Positions 40,002-48,241 of a DNA stretch of 64,000 bases are shown piece by piece. The notes beneath the pieces are model-generated. The model saw nothing but the letters and a program-made list of their open reading frames with translations, did no database searches and had not been told where the DNA came from. The stretch covers positions 2,108,001 through 2,172,000 of the forward strand of contig NZ_AP022615.1 of NCBI RefSeq assembly GCF_010730745.1, read 5' to 3'. Both the position numbers and the translations under genes were made by a program. How positions within the stretch are numbered: position 1 is the stretch's first letter; each line of letters starts with the position of its first letter. Source of the DNA: Mycobacterium heidelbergense (GTDB lineage Bacteria; Actinomycetota; Actinomycetes; Mycobacteriales; Mycobacteriaceae).

Positions 40002-40343
40002 ATGGGAGCTAATGCGCTCGCCTCAACCGTGTCGAGTGCGATCGAGCGCTTGGGATTGACCTATGAGGAAGTCGGCGGCATCGTCGATGCGTCTGCGCGC
40101 TCGGTGGCGCGCTGGACCTCAGGTCAGGTCGTCCCGCAACGTCTCAACAAGCAACGACTCATCGAACTGGCCTACGTCGCCGACGCCCTAGCCGAAGTCC
40201 TTCCCCGCGACCAGGCCAACGTCTGGATGTTCTCGCCGAACCGATTACTGCAGCACGCCAAACCCGCCGACCTGATACGCGACGGCGAATATCAGCGCGT
40301 CTTGGCGCTCATCGACGCGATGGCCGAAGGGATCTTCGTGTGA
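40002..40343 (+). CDS. mbcA: Xre/MbcA/ParS-type antitoxin MbcA
   Basis: 113 residues, same length as M. tuberculosis MbcA (Rv1990c). The N-terminal helices include a HTH (YEEVGGIVDASARSVARWTSGQ) and the C-terminus the toxin-binding segment (RDGEYQRVLALIDAMAEGIFV). MbcA neutralises the NAD-degrading RES toxin MbcT. Its stop overlaps the mbcT start (GTGA), but mbcT is broken, leaving this antitoxin without an active partner here. Confidence 0.92.
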   Translation: MGANALASTVSSAIERLGLTYEEVGGIVDASARSVARWTSGQVVPQRLNKQRLIELAYVADALAEVLPRDQANVWMFSPNRLLQHAKPADLIRDGEYQRVLALIDAMAEGIFV

Positions 40344-40566
40344 GCGATGCGCTCGACGAAGGGCTGGTGCAACGCATCGACGCGCGCGGCATCATCCAGT
40401 GGTCGGGAACGTGCGCTCGATACACCGGCGCCCACCGTGATCCCTTGTCGGGGGAAGAGGGCGTAGATTCGGCGGCAGGTGGAACCCGCCGTTACTGTTC
40501 TCAGCGATTTATCTGTCCGATTCCGCGCGAGCGTGCATGGTTGAAGTGGAACGCGCCAGGATCTGA
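40340..40566 (+). pseudogene. mbcT RES-domain toxin, frameshifted and truncated
   Basis: Frame 1 encodes DALDEGLVQRIDARGIIQWSG and RYTGAHRDPLSG. After about 40455 the RES signature continues in another frame: RRFGGRWNPPLLFSAIYLSD then ACMVEVERA, ending at a TGA at 40564. A one-base deletion (or equivalent) breaks the gene, and the C-terminal half of the normal toxin is absent. Confidence 0.85.
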
Positions 40567-40648
40567 GTCGCCTCGATTTTTTAGATGTGAGACCACCCCA
40601 ACCGTCGCCCCCGACGCCAGGCCGGTCACCGGCCCGTCAAAACAAGCT

Positions 40649-40665
40649 GTACCAATAATTGGTAC
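40649..40665. promoter_or_regulatory. parD operator palindrome
   Basis: GTACCAAT-A-ATTGGTAC is a perfect inverted repeat with 8-bp arms, 11 bases before the parD start. Ribbon-helix-helix antitoxins such as ParD usually repress their own operon from such sites. Confidence 0.7.
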
Positions 40666-40675
40666 AGTGAGCTTT

Positions 40676-40933
40676 GTGGGTAAAAATACCTCTTTCAGTC
40701 TCGATGAGCATTACAGCGCCTTCATTGATGACGCGGTCGCTGCCGGCCGTTATCGGTCGGCCAGTGATGTCGTCCGCTCGGCGTTGCGGCTGCTCGAAGA
40801 CCGCGAAACGCAGTTGCGGGTACTGCGCGATGCCCTCGAAGCCGGCGAACGTAGCGGTATCTCCACGCCATTCGACTTCGACGCCTTCCTCAACCGCAAG
40901 CGGGCCGCCGCCCAGACACCGCGCGGGCAGTAA
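40676..40933 (+). CDS. parD: ParD-type antitoxin
   Basis: 85 residues from the GTG at 40676 (VGKNTSFSLDEHYSAFIDDAV). It closely follows the M. tuberculosis ParD1 pattern, with an RHH N-terminus (SASDVVRSALRLLEDRE) and a disordered toxin-wrapping tail (GISTPFDFDAFLNRKR). The upstream palindrome is the probable operator. The frame runs on from the broken mbcT but the gene starts here. Confidence 0.93.
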   Translation: MGKNTSFSLDEHYSAFIDDAVAAGRYRSASDVVRSALRLLEDRETQLRVLRDALEAGERSGISTPFDFDAFLNRKRAAAQTPRGQ

Positions 40934-41226
40934 CCGGTCAATATCTTCTCTCACCTGCTGCGCAAGCAGATTTAGAGCAGATCTGGGACTACACCTATGA
41001 CCGTTGGGGTGTTGACCAAGCCGATTACTACCTGCGCGAACTACAACATGCCGTTAACAGCATTGCGGAAAACCCAGGAATCGGCCGAGCCTGCGACGAG
41101 ATCCGCCCCGGCTACCGCAAACTTGCCGCCGGTTCGCACACGCTGTTCTACCAGGTCACCGAGGACGGCATTGTTGACGTCGTGCGCATCCTGCACCAAC
41201 GTATGGACGTCGACCGCCACCTCTGA
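40930..41226 (+). CDS. parE: ParE-type toxin, start codon altered to GTA
   Basis: 98 residues: YLLSPAAQADLEQIWDYTYDRWG, then IGRACDEIRPGYRKLAAGSHTLFYQV and VVRILHQRMDVDRHL, a full ParE/RelE fold. The position where the family starts (GTG overlapping the parD stop) reads GTA, and no ATG, GTG or TTG occurs in frame nearby. It is either made inefficiently from a non-standard start or silent. ParE toxins poison DNA gyrase. Confidence 0.8.
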   Translation, partial: VTGQYLLSPAAQADLEQIWDYTYDRWGVDQADYYLRELQHAVNSIAENPGIGRACDEIRPGYRKLAAGSHTLFYQVTEDGIVDVVRILHQRMDVDRHL

Positions 41227-41429
41227 CTTTCTCTTCAATGCCGCCACTGCATCGACCAACGCCGATGGCATGCACTGCAGCTCATCAGCGCCTGCGCACC
41301 GGCCCACGAGACCGAAACCCGATCACCTCAACTCTTGGGAATGAGTCCCGACCACTTCGTGATTCTGTGGGTGATATGGCTCCCACGTGGTAAGGGATCG
41401 GCAGCAGCGACTTCGCGCGCAAACACATA

Positions 41430-41492
41430 AGGTCACGCCCTCTTTCGAGGTCGTGACCCAAACGCACGCAGTTCGTAGAACCGCTCACGGTG
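41430..41492. repeat. Left copy of tRNA-Leu 3'-flank direct repeat
   Basis: This 63-bp segment matches 62911-62973 at 51 of 63 positions, including an identical 18-base end (CGTAGAACCGCTCACGGTG without its first base) and the same terminator hairpin (GGTCACG ... CGTGACC). No tRNA accompanies this copy. The two copies bracket the defence island. Confidence 0.8.
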
Positions 41493-41751
41493 TGGAGATC
41501 TCAAGAGCAGGTCAGAGGGAAGTTTCGGGAGTTCACTCCACCGACTTTTTGCGATTTTTCCACCGACTTTCGCCAGGTCCAGAGGCCGGATTCGGTGGTG
41601 CCGCTCTGGCCTTCGTTTGGTCGCGTCTGGCGGCATCGAGGATCCGACTAGCAGGATGCGGCGCCGTCGTTTCTACTGGTAGCTGGCGTTTCGTGGCGGT
41701 TCGTTGGATTTGTGCCGTTTCATTCCACCCACTTCCGGGCGCGGACATGGC

Positions 41752-41782
41752 GATGGACCGCGCCTGTCTGGCGCGGTCCATC
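41752..41782 (-). terminator. Strong hairpin after minus-strand gene
   Basis: GATGGACCGCGCC pairs perfectly with GGCGCGGTCCATC around a 5-base loop, 15 bases beyond the stop of the minus-strand gene ending at 41797. No T-tract follows, as is usual in mycobacteria. Confidence 0.7.
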
Positions 41783-41796
41783 GTGTGGGAGTGGTT

Positions 41797-42204
41797 CTAG
41801 GTTCGCGCCGGTGTGCGGGCAGGGTCGTGGCCGAGGTCGGCGGCGAGCTGACGCATCCGGATGTCGATGGACTCTTCTCTGAAATTGGCAGGGTCGAAGT
41901 TCGCTTGGCTTGCGACCTCTGCGCAAGACGTCTTGTCCGTCGTTTCGCAGGTGAAGTCGGTCATGCACTGGACTTTGGCGGCCTGCAGAATGGCCTCTCT
42001 GGCGACTTCCGGGTCCGAGTGTCGGATCGTGATCGCGGTGAGCATGGCCATGCGCCTCTGGAGATCGGGTCCCGGCTCCGGCAGCGGCGTCAGGGCGGCG
42101 CGTTGCATGAACGCTGATGCCGCTTCCAGGGTCGGCTCGGGCGGCGCTTCGTCAGGAACAGGCGCTGACGCATCGGCCGGTGTCATCTTCTTGTATCGGG
42201 CCAT
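41797..42204 (-). CDS. Hypothetical protein
   Basis: 135 residues from the ATG at 42204 (MARYKKMTPADAS); the frame extends upstream without a better start. A Pro/Ala/Glu-rich N-terminus is followed by helices and a short cysteine group (VQCMTDFTCETTDKTSCAEV). No family recognised. First gene on the inner side of the island's left boundary. Confidence 0.6.
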   Translation of the reverse strand: MARYKKMTPADASAPVPDEAPPEPTLEAASAFMQRAALTPLPEPGPDLQRRMAMLTAITIRHSDPEVAREAILQAAKVQCMTDFTCETTDKTSCAEVASQANFDPANFREESIDIRMRQLAADLGHDPARTPART

Positions 42205-42395
42205 CAGCGACCACTGCCGATCGCGCGGCGTGGACGGTTGACAATCGTGCGTGGGCGCGCTGAAATAAACACAGTCCTCCTCGGAGGGTTTGAAGAGCCT
42301 CAGAACTCTTTGTTTGGCTGGAAGCCGGGTTGGCGCCCGGCTTTCGGCATTTCTGAGCGGCATATGCCGCGGGAACTGCCGTTACTGCAGTGGGT

Positions 42396-42635
42396 CTACG
42401 TCGTCGCTGCACCTCCCGACTTCGGCACGGATGCAACAGGATTCAGTTCAGTCTCAATGGGCTCATCACGATCGGTTCCGCGCTGGTTTAGCCCCAGTTT
42501 CAGGAGTTCGCCGCCGGCCTGCGACAACGTGATGTCGGCGGAGTCCGCATATGTGTAGACGGCTTCGGCGAGTGCCGGTGGCAGGCTGAACTCGACTCGC
42601 ACCCGTGAAAGGCGCCCGTTCCGCGGCCTGCCCAT
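42396..42635 (-). CDS. Putative ribbon-helix-helix-type small protein
   Basis: 79 residues from the ATG at 42635, which has GGGAG five bases upstream. GRPRNGRLSRVRVEFSLPPALAEAVYTYADSADITLSQAGGELLKLGL looks like an RHH strand followed by two helices (N-terminal GRP is common in such proteins). Probably DNA-binding; target unknown. Earlier in-frame ATGs (42647, 42761) are possible. Confidence 0.55.
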   Translation of the reverse strand: MGRPRNGRLSRVRVEFSLPPALAEAVYTYADSADITLSQAGGELLKLGLNQRGTDRDEPIETELNPVASVPKSGGAATT

Positions 42636-43104
42636 CGCAACTCCCATCGAGGGTCCCGGAGATTTGTCGAGAGATTCCCGGTCGTAGATTATCTGAACTG
42701 TCACGCCAAACCTGTTGCTGTCAAATCCCTCTCGGAGAAATATCGCGGAGATTTTCCGCATGTGGTGAACTTCTTGATCTGCGCACTGCGGCGGCCAAGC
42801 TGGCCCTGTTCGGGCCAACGGTCATTCAACACGCGCGCTTCGTTATATATAGGGTCTGTTAGACAACATATTTCGCTGTTCTCAGAGCAGGAGCGATTCG
42901 GCATCGATGGAACGCGGCTCGCTGCTGATCTGCGTGCGGGGGCTAGCAGGTTGCAGATCGGAACATTTCGCTCCAGTCTTGGAGAGTTGTTCGCAGGCCG
43001 TGTCGTGCGCGCGTGTCGCCGACACTGATGCTTCGACAGGCGAGAGCCAGGCCCGCGCAGCCGCGACGGGTGGCTTTGTTAGTCGTCTGCTCTGATGACC
43101 GTGT
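42636..43104. other. Intergenic stretch without supported gene
   Basis: Short open frames exist on both strands but lack ribosome sites and family resemblance. A TATATA-containing sequence near 42844-42850 may be part of a promoter. Confidence 0.5.
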
Positions 43105-43389
43105 TCAATCATCAACTACGGCAATGGAGTCCGGTTCAGCGGTGATGCGCCTGATGGTAACCCGCTGCATGTCGGTCAGCATGTCCTCGGTATAGCCATC
43201 GATCGCCAGAGCCCACCACACCGTTTTCACGTTCGGACATCGAGGACAACATCGGGGGCCGATGACGCCGAATTGGCCCATGCGCGGCGGGTAGTCCCAT
43301 CCGAGGTCGAACGCGTGACTCGGGGTCAGGATCTCCTCTACCCCGCACACTTCACAGATGTGCCGCCACTGCGATTCGCTATCCGTCAT
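43105..43389 (-). CDS. Small zinc-ribbon-like hypothetical protein
   Basis: 94 residues from the ATG at 43389 (MTDSESQWRHICEVCGVEE). Two CxxC pairs (CEVC and CPRC) suggest a zinc ribbon, with a conserved-looking FDLGWDYPPRMGQFG between them. Function unknown. Confidence 0.6.
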   Translation of the reverse strand: MTDSESQWRHICEVCGVEEILTPSHAFDLGWDYPPRMGQFGVIGPRCCPRCPNVKTVWWALAIDGYTEDMLTDMQRVTIRRITAEPDSIAVVDD

Positions 43390-43624
43390 ACGCGCCAGTC
43401 TTGCCTCCGGGAGTGACAGATGTGCGCGGCTAACGCGGACGAGGTGCGCTTTCGGAACCGATGTCGCGGCTCGGCAGGCGGTTCGGTCCCTTCGGACTGC
43501 ATGCTGCTCCAGGACCAACAATCACTTGAACCGTCTCCCCGACGTCTACGTGTAGCTCGGTGGACCTCGTGCCGGGCTGCCGCACTTGCTGCACGCAAAA
43601 CTCGCGCGACACGGCTCTGCTGGT

Positions 43625-44467
43625 ATGCGACGCTCGATCCTCGTGGACGACCACCCTCAGCTTCCGACCGCGGCGCAGTACCGCGAGCGCAGTCAACGCA
43701 CCCGCGTGGAGACGCGATCACGCTACCGCGACCATCTCGCCCGGGTACTGAGCGATATGGATGTCGACGATGCCCAGGTCGTGGCCAAGATCGCATTGGA
43801 TGCGCTGACAGAGTGGCGCGACATCGAGACAGGTGAGCTGTGCAGCTGCTCTTGTCACCCGCAACTGCCCAGCAACGATCTGCACGACTTAGGCTTCGCC
43901 TGCAATTGCACCCGCACACGCCGCCAACGACGCGAGTCCTTTCGCGGGCTGCTCAACGCGGGCGACGAGTACTGGCAATCCCCGGAAGGCCTCCAACTCC
44001 GCGCGGCCGATGAGGCCGCCGAGGACGAACTGCAAGCCTGGCTGGTCCAACAGCAGGGTGTCGTCGTCGACAGCCACGGCGGCTGGGCGCCCGAGCAGTG
44101 GCGGGGCACCGTCGACGGACACAGCTTCTACTTCCGCGAACGCGGCGGAGACTGGGACCTCGAAATCGACCTCCGCCCAACCGGACAGAGCATGCGGATC
44201 GTCGACGGCCAGAATGACGACGGCACCACCCGATATCGACAACACGCGTTAGAACGCGGAAGCATCGTTGCTTCCGGCACCATCTACGCCGACGGCTACG
44301 GCACGACCCCCGCCGAGCGCGCCCGGTTCATCGTCACCACCATCCGCGACCATCTACGCAGGGAAGTCTGCACACACCACCTCGACCTTCTCGACGCGAT
44401 CAGCACCGTCCTCGAGGCGGGTGTCAACTGGTGTCCGACGTGCGGAGTCCGTCTCGCGGGTCATTAA
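43625..44467 (+). CDS. Hypothetical protein
   Basis: 280 residues from the ATG at 43625. A basic N-terminal helix region, a cysteine cluster (LCSCSCHPQ, FACNCTR) and a C-terminal CxxC pair (WCPTCGVRL) suggest metal binding. The middle (about 125-210) is beta-rich (GHSFYFRERGGDWDLEIDLRPTG). No family recognised. An ImmA/IrrE gene follows 136 bases downstream. Confidence 0.6.
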   Translation: MRRSILVDDHPQLPTAAQYRERSQRTRVETRSRYRDHLARVLSDMDVDDAQVVAKIALDALTEWRDIETGELCSCSCHPQLPSNDLHDLGFACNCTRTRRQRRESFRGLLNAGDEYWQSPEGLQLRAADEAAEDELQAWLVQQQGVVVDSHGGWAPEQWRGTVDGHSFYFRERGGDWDLEIDLRPTGQSMRIVDGQNDDGTTRYRQHALERGSIVASGTIYADGYGTTPAERARFIVTTIRDHLRREVCTHHLDLLDAISTVLEAGVNWCPTCGVRLAGH

Positions 44468-44603
44468 CTGGATATTGAGTAGCGCAGCCGCGCCCTCGGA
44501 CTTGTCGGTGCCTGCCGCTAGCGTTTTGACATGCAACAAGGGGCGCGCGACATGCTCGAATCCACTGTTTGGGATTTTCCCAACTTCAGCCTAGTATCGG
44601 GTC

Positions 44604-45686
44604 ATGAGCGCTGACATTGGAGCGCGCGTCGGATCGCTCATCCCCGCAGGACAGCAAGGCCGTGTCGCTGATGCCGTGGGCATCCCGCCAGACGCGATGT
44701 CGCGCGGGGTCCGAGGGCAGCGCAGCTTCTCAGCCGTAGAGCTGGTGCGGATTGCAGAACACCTCGGGGCGGAGGTGCACTGGCTGATCACCGGCGAGCC
44801 TGATCCACATCGGGTAACCGTCGTCGCGCGCCACGACTACGACCCGAGCACTGGCAACCGGACCATTCCGGGCCACAGCAACGACCGCGAAGTCCTCAAC
44901 GACATCGCACTGGCGTATCGGCAAGCGGCAACCATGTCGTTGCCGAAGTGCAAACCGCCCACCGATGTAGCGGACGCGCGCGCGCAGTTGGGTCCCGATT
45001 TCGTGCGAACGCTCCTTGAGGACATTGAGAAGACGTTCGGCATCAACATGATCCGGGTCGCCGAGTTGTCGACGGCCTACGGCTTCACCGTCGGCGACAA
45101 CGCGATCATCGCGATTCCCGCGTCCGGAAACTGGTTCCGGGAGAACTGGGACATCGCCCACGAACTCGGTCACTTCGCCCACGGGCACACCGACGTCGGC
45201 CTCTCGGAGGAGACACGCAACCTCCACGAGCGGGCTGCCAATGGCTTTGCCGCGGAGTTGCTCATGCCGGCTGAACGAGTACACGCCCAGGACTGGGCCT
45301 CCATGACAGCGGGCGGGCTGGCCGCGCTGGTCTGGGATTTCGGTGTGTCGACCGCCGCAGTGGGACATCGGCTCGATTCGCTCCAGATTCCGGCATCGCC
45401 GGTCGTGGAGGAGTGGCGGACGAAACCGACGCAGCGCCTACTGCGACGCCACTGGCGACCGGCCGTGCCCGGTGATCCGATCACCGCCCGCATGGACGCC
45501 GCGGCGCTTCGGCGATTCCCGCCGGCCATCCAAGACGCTCATCTGGAGTTGATCGCGCAGGGGCAACTGCGGAAAGCCACCCTTGCGTGGATGCTTGGGG
45601 TCTCTGCCGACGCTTTGGAGGTCGACCAACCGGCCGCACCGGAGTCCATCAGCAGCTCGGAACTGATGACAGCGCTGGGAATCTGA
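44604..45686 (+). CDS. XRE-ImmA/IrrE family metallopeptidase
   Basis: 360 residues. An N-terminal helix-turn-helix-like region (about 15-65) precedes a zinc-peptidase domain with HELGH at 186-190 and a further glutamate in ERAANGFAAELLMP. Proteases of this family cut repressors or antitoxins in response to signals. It is nine bases upstream of a PIN-domain gene, a pairing that looks like a toxin-antitoxin or regulated-toxin module. Confidence 0.9.
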   Translation: MSADIGARVGSLIPAGQQGRVADAVGIPPDAMSRGVRGQRSFSAVELVRIAEHLGAEVHWLITGEPDPHRVTVVARHDYDPSTGNRTIPGHSNDREVLNDIALAYRQAATMSLPKCKPPTDVADARAQLGPDFVRTLLEDIEKTFGINMIRVAELSTAYGFTVGDNAIIAIPASGNWFRENWDIAHELGHFAHGHTDVGLSEETRNLHERAANGFAAELLMPAERVHAQDWASMTAGGLAALVWDFGVSTAAVGHRLDSLQIPASPVVEEWRTKPTQRLLRRHWRPAVPGDPITARMDAAALRRFPPAIQDAHLELIAQGQLRKATLAWMLGVSADALEVDQPAAPESISSSELMTALGI

Positions 45687-45695
45687 GCTGCCCCA

Positions 45696-46250
45696 GTGAC
45701 TCTGGTGTTATTTCCGGATACCACCGCGCTCATCAACTTCGCCACGATCGAGCGCATGGATCTGCTGGAGAAGGTTGCCGTCGAGCGAGCATGGTGTGGA
45801 TCGGTGTCCGACGAGTGCTCCGCCTGGGCAGGCGAACCCGACCTCTCCTCCATCCGGCGGGCGTGGGACCTCTTCGGCGAGCCTTTACGCCCGGACACAC
45901 CAGTCGAACACCTCACGACCCGAACGTATTACGAGCGACTTCGGGTGCCCGGCGAACCCCGCACCAAGAACCTAGGCGAAGCCGAGACGCTGGCGATCAT
46001 CGAATGCCGCTGCCTCCCGGCAATTCTGTGTACCGACGATCACGCCGTCCGCGACTTGGTCGCCGGAATGGGTGGCGACTACCCGAAAGTGATCGGCACC
46101 TGGGATCTTTTGCGCATCGGCTACAAGCGAGACTTCGCCACCGGAGACGAGCTTTGGCAGTATTCGCGGATTCTGCACCAGAAGCAGCGCCATACGCCTC
46201 CAACAGGTCCGTTCGACCGCGGGAAATTCAACTCCTGGCTCAACGGCTGA
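45696..46250 (+). CDS. PIN-like domain protein
   Basis: 184 residues from a GTG. VLFPDTTALINFA supplies the first acidic residue (D8), GEAETLAI the middle glutamates (E95/E97) and CTDDHAVRD the last (D114/D115), the pattern of PIN ribonucleases. It is translated directly after the ImmA/IrrE gene. An RNase toxin role is likely but the family usually pairs with a small antitoxin, which is not seen here. Confidence 0.8.
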   Translation: MTLVLFPDTTALINFATIERMDLLEKVAVERAWCGSVSDECSAWAGEPDLSSIRRAWDLFGEPLRPDTPVEHLTTRTYYERLRVPGEPRTKNLGEAETLAIIECRCLPAILCTDDHAVRDLVAGMGGDYPKVIGTWDLLRIGYKRDFATGDELWQYSRILHQKQRHTPPTGPFDRGKFNSWLNG

Positions 46251-46359
46251 CGATCAGCACCGTTCCGAGTCCCTATTGACCTGCAGCTGAGCCACTTCCG
46301 CCTCGAAGCGAGTCGTCATCGGTCGTGCCCTGTGCTCTCGCATCGTCCGAGGCTCGAAA

Positions 46360-46800
46360 CTAGCTACGGCTGGGGGGTACGAGCGGTTCAACGGCTTTGA
46401 ACAGGTTCAGCAAGTTCTCTGCGAATTGACCCTGATGCTGAGGCAGGAACTGTGCCATCCCTCGTACTTCAGCGATCGCTTCCCGGGCCCGCGATATTTC
46501 GGCCGTCGTAGGCCCAGTCCGCTCGGCCATGGCTTCCTCGATGTTGGTGCGCAAGTATGCGTCAAGGCGGGCACGCATTTGCTCGGCTTGACGCTCGTAG
46601 TGCTCAAGTCGGCTTGTCAGCCGGCGGTAGTCCCGCTCAGCGGCGCGACGGCAGTCCTCACTGTGGAAGTCCTTGCGTCGTCCTGGTCCGGCAATCCGAA
46701 GGAACTGCTCATCGCATCGCGGATTGGCGCAGGTGGCCTGGAGGTCCTCCCGCTCGTCGTCGTCTCGACGCTTCGCTAAGCCGACGACGTCACCGGACAA
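46360..46800 (-). CDS. Hypothetical protein with zinc-finger-like N-terminus and coiled coil
   Basis: 146 residues from a TTG with AGGAGG upstream. CANPRCDEQF plus HSEDCRRAAERDYRRL forms a possible MYM/CGNR-like finger (Cx4C ... HxxxC), followed by a helical coiled-coil region. Function unknown. Confidence 0.65.
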   Translation of the reverse strand: MSGDVVGLAKRRDDDEREDLQATCANPRCDEQFLRIAGPGRRKDFHSEDCRRAAERDYRRLTSRLEHYERQAEQMRARLDAYLRTNIEEAMAERTGPTTAEISRAREAIAEVRGMAQFLPQHQGQFAENLLNLFKAVEPLVPPSRS

Positions 46801-47016
46801 CCTGGAGCCTCCTGCATGGCTGTGTTAATTTGCGCGTTTTCGATACTCATTGTCGCATGTAAATCCCCACCTCAGATACTTCGACATGCCGGCCAGCGCC
46901 GGCGCAATGGCGACAACTCGCCGGCCCAATACGCAATAAATTAGCGCGAATCATCTCGGCGTCATCATGACCGTGTGCGCGAAAACCGGCGCATCTACCG
47001 ACCGAGAGGCGAAGAC

Positions 47017-47136
47017 ATGTCGGGCAAGCGAGGACGCAGCGCCATCACGGGCCGTTTCGTGAAGCAGTCGACGGTGAAGAAACACCCGAAAACCACGACC
47101 AACGAAAGCACCGGCAAACGCCGGAAGAAGAAATAG
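47017..47136 (+). CDS. Small, very basic 39-residue protein upstream of CBASS
   Basis: It begins MSGKRGRSAITGRFVKQSTVKK and ends in a lysine/arginine run. AGGCGAAG precedes the ATG. It is 94 bases before the CD-NTase gene on the same strand. No domain recognised; degraded look-alike sequence occurs at about 54950-55060. Confidence 0.6.
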   Translation: MSGKRGRSAITGRFVKQSTVKKHPKTTTNESTGKRRKKK

Positions 47137-47230
47137 ACGACGGTCCCGCGCTAGCCGGCTTCGGCTGTCGGTGGTGAGGACCAGACTTAACTGCGCGACG
47201 CACCGCGCATCACAAGATCGGAGGGGCCTA

Positions 47231-48241
47231 ATGGCTCACCTCAAGCAGCAATTCAGGGACGCCTTAGGCTCCATCGAGCCCGGCGACGACAAGGCCCACG
47301 CGCCCGAGGCGCACAACCTGGTGCGCGATGCGCTCGAAGCCGATCCCACGCTCGCCGGATACGGCGTGAGCCCGGTGCTGATCGGGTCGTACAAGCGCAA
47401 CGTGTCAATCAAGCGGATCAAGGACGTGGACGTGTTTGTCCGCCTCCCCGAGGTGTCCGCAGAGGTATCTTCCCGAGACATCCTCGACCGCTTCTTCAAG
47501 GTGCTCCATGCAGAGTTCGGCGCCGACTCCGACGGGCACCGCCGGACCAAGCGCCAGGACCGCAGTCTGCAGGTCTCCTTCCCGGAATACGACCTCTATG
47601 TCGACGCAGTACCTGCCCGCCCCTACGTGGATGGCCAGACGTGGGAGATCCCGCAGAAGGGGGACGAGGACCAGTGGGTCCGCACCAACCCCGAAGCGCT
47701 GACCACACTGTCGAGCGCGATGAATGCTAACCACGACGGCTTCTACGTGCCGACCGTTAAGTTGCTGCGCCAAACGCGACGCGCCCTACTCGGCGTCGGG
47801 ACGAAGCCCGGCGGATTCTTTATCGAGGCCGCTACGTACCAAGCTTTCAACTCAGGACTCGTCGGCGGCGACGACCAAGCGGAGTACTACGTCTCAGCGC
47901 TGCAGCAGATCAGCACGATCATCAACAACTTCGCCACCTACGGCATCGAGGTGAGCGACCCCACACTGCTCGGTCACACCATCTCGATCCGCGCAACGGA
48001 CGACGAGCTGGAAGCCGCCCGATCCTGCTTAGCAGATGCCGCGGCCGCGGCACGCGATGCGCTCATCGACGAGGACGAAGGAGCTGCTGCGCTGACGTTT
48101 CAAAAGCTGCTCGGCGAGAACGGTGACGGTGACACCGTGTTCAAGATGCCGCCCGGTTTCAACGAGGACGGCACCAAGCGCGCCTCGATCATCTCCCCCG
48201 GCGCGCGGGTCGTGCCCGCCGGACCGAGAACGTTCGGGTGA
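47231..48241 (+). CDS. CBASS cyclic-oligonucleotide synthase (CD-NTase)
   Basis: 336 residues. The nucleotidyltransferase core shows GS (52-53) in LIGSYKR, the metal aspartates D65 and D67 in KDVDVFV, and a third in DLYVDAV (D125), as in cGAS/DncV-like enzymes. Upon phage infection such enzymes make a cyclic nucleotide that activates the effector; the product cannot be read from sequence. The protein ends PRTFG: a C-terminal glycine, as needed for Cap2-mediated conjugation. GAGGGG precedes the ATG at 47231. The stop overlaps cap2 (GTGA). Confidence 0.93.
   Translation: MAHLKQQFRDALGSIEPGDDKAHAPEAHNLVRDALEADPTLAGYGVSPVLIGSYKRNVSIKRIKDVDVFVRLPEVSAEVSSRDILDRFFKVLHAEFGADSDGHRRTKRQDRSLQVSFPEYDLYVDAVPARPYVDGQTWEIPQKGDEDQWVRTNPEALTTLSSAMNANHDGFYVPTVKLLRQTRRALLGVGTKPGGFFIEAATYQAFNSGLVGGDDQAEYYVSALQQISTIINNFATYGIEVSDPTLLGHTISIRATDDELEAARSCLADAAAAARDALIDEDEGAAALTFQKLLGENGDGDTVFKMPPGFNEDGTKRASIISPGARVVPAGPRTFG

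Larger units (their letters stand above)
41227..41796. other. Intergenic stretch carrying one copy of the tRNA-Leu flank repeat
   Basis: No gene can be supported in these 570 bases. They contain the left copy of the island-bounding repeat (41430-41492) and a strong hairpin (41752-41782) after the minus-strand gene that follows. Confidence 0.6.

Noticed and set aside
40340..40933. Single 197-codon gene joining the mbcT start to parD
   Set aside because: The frame merges a frameshifted toxin fragment with the separate parD gene, which has its own start and operator.
42907..43095. 62-codon plus-strand open frame in an intergenic stretch
   Set aside because: Nearest ribosome-like site is about 13 bases away, and the sequence resembles no family.
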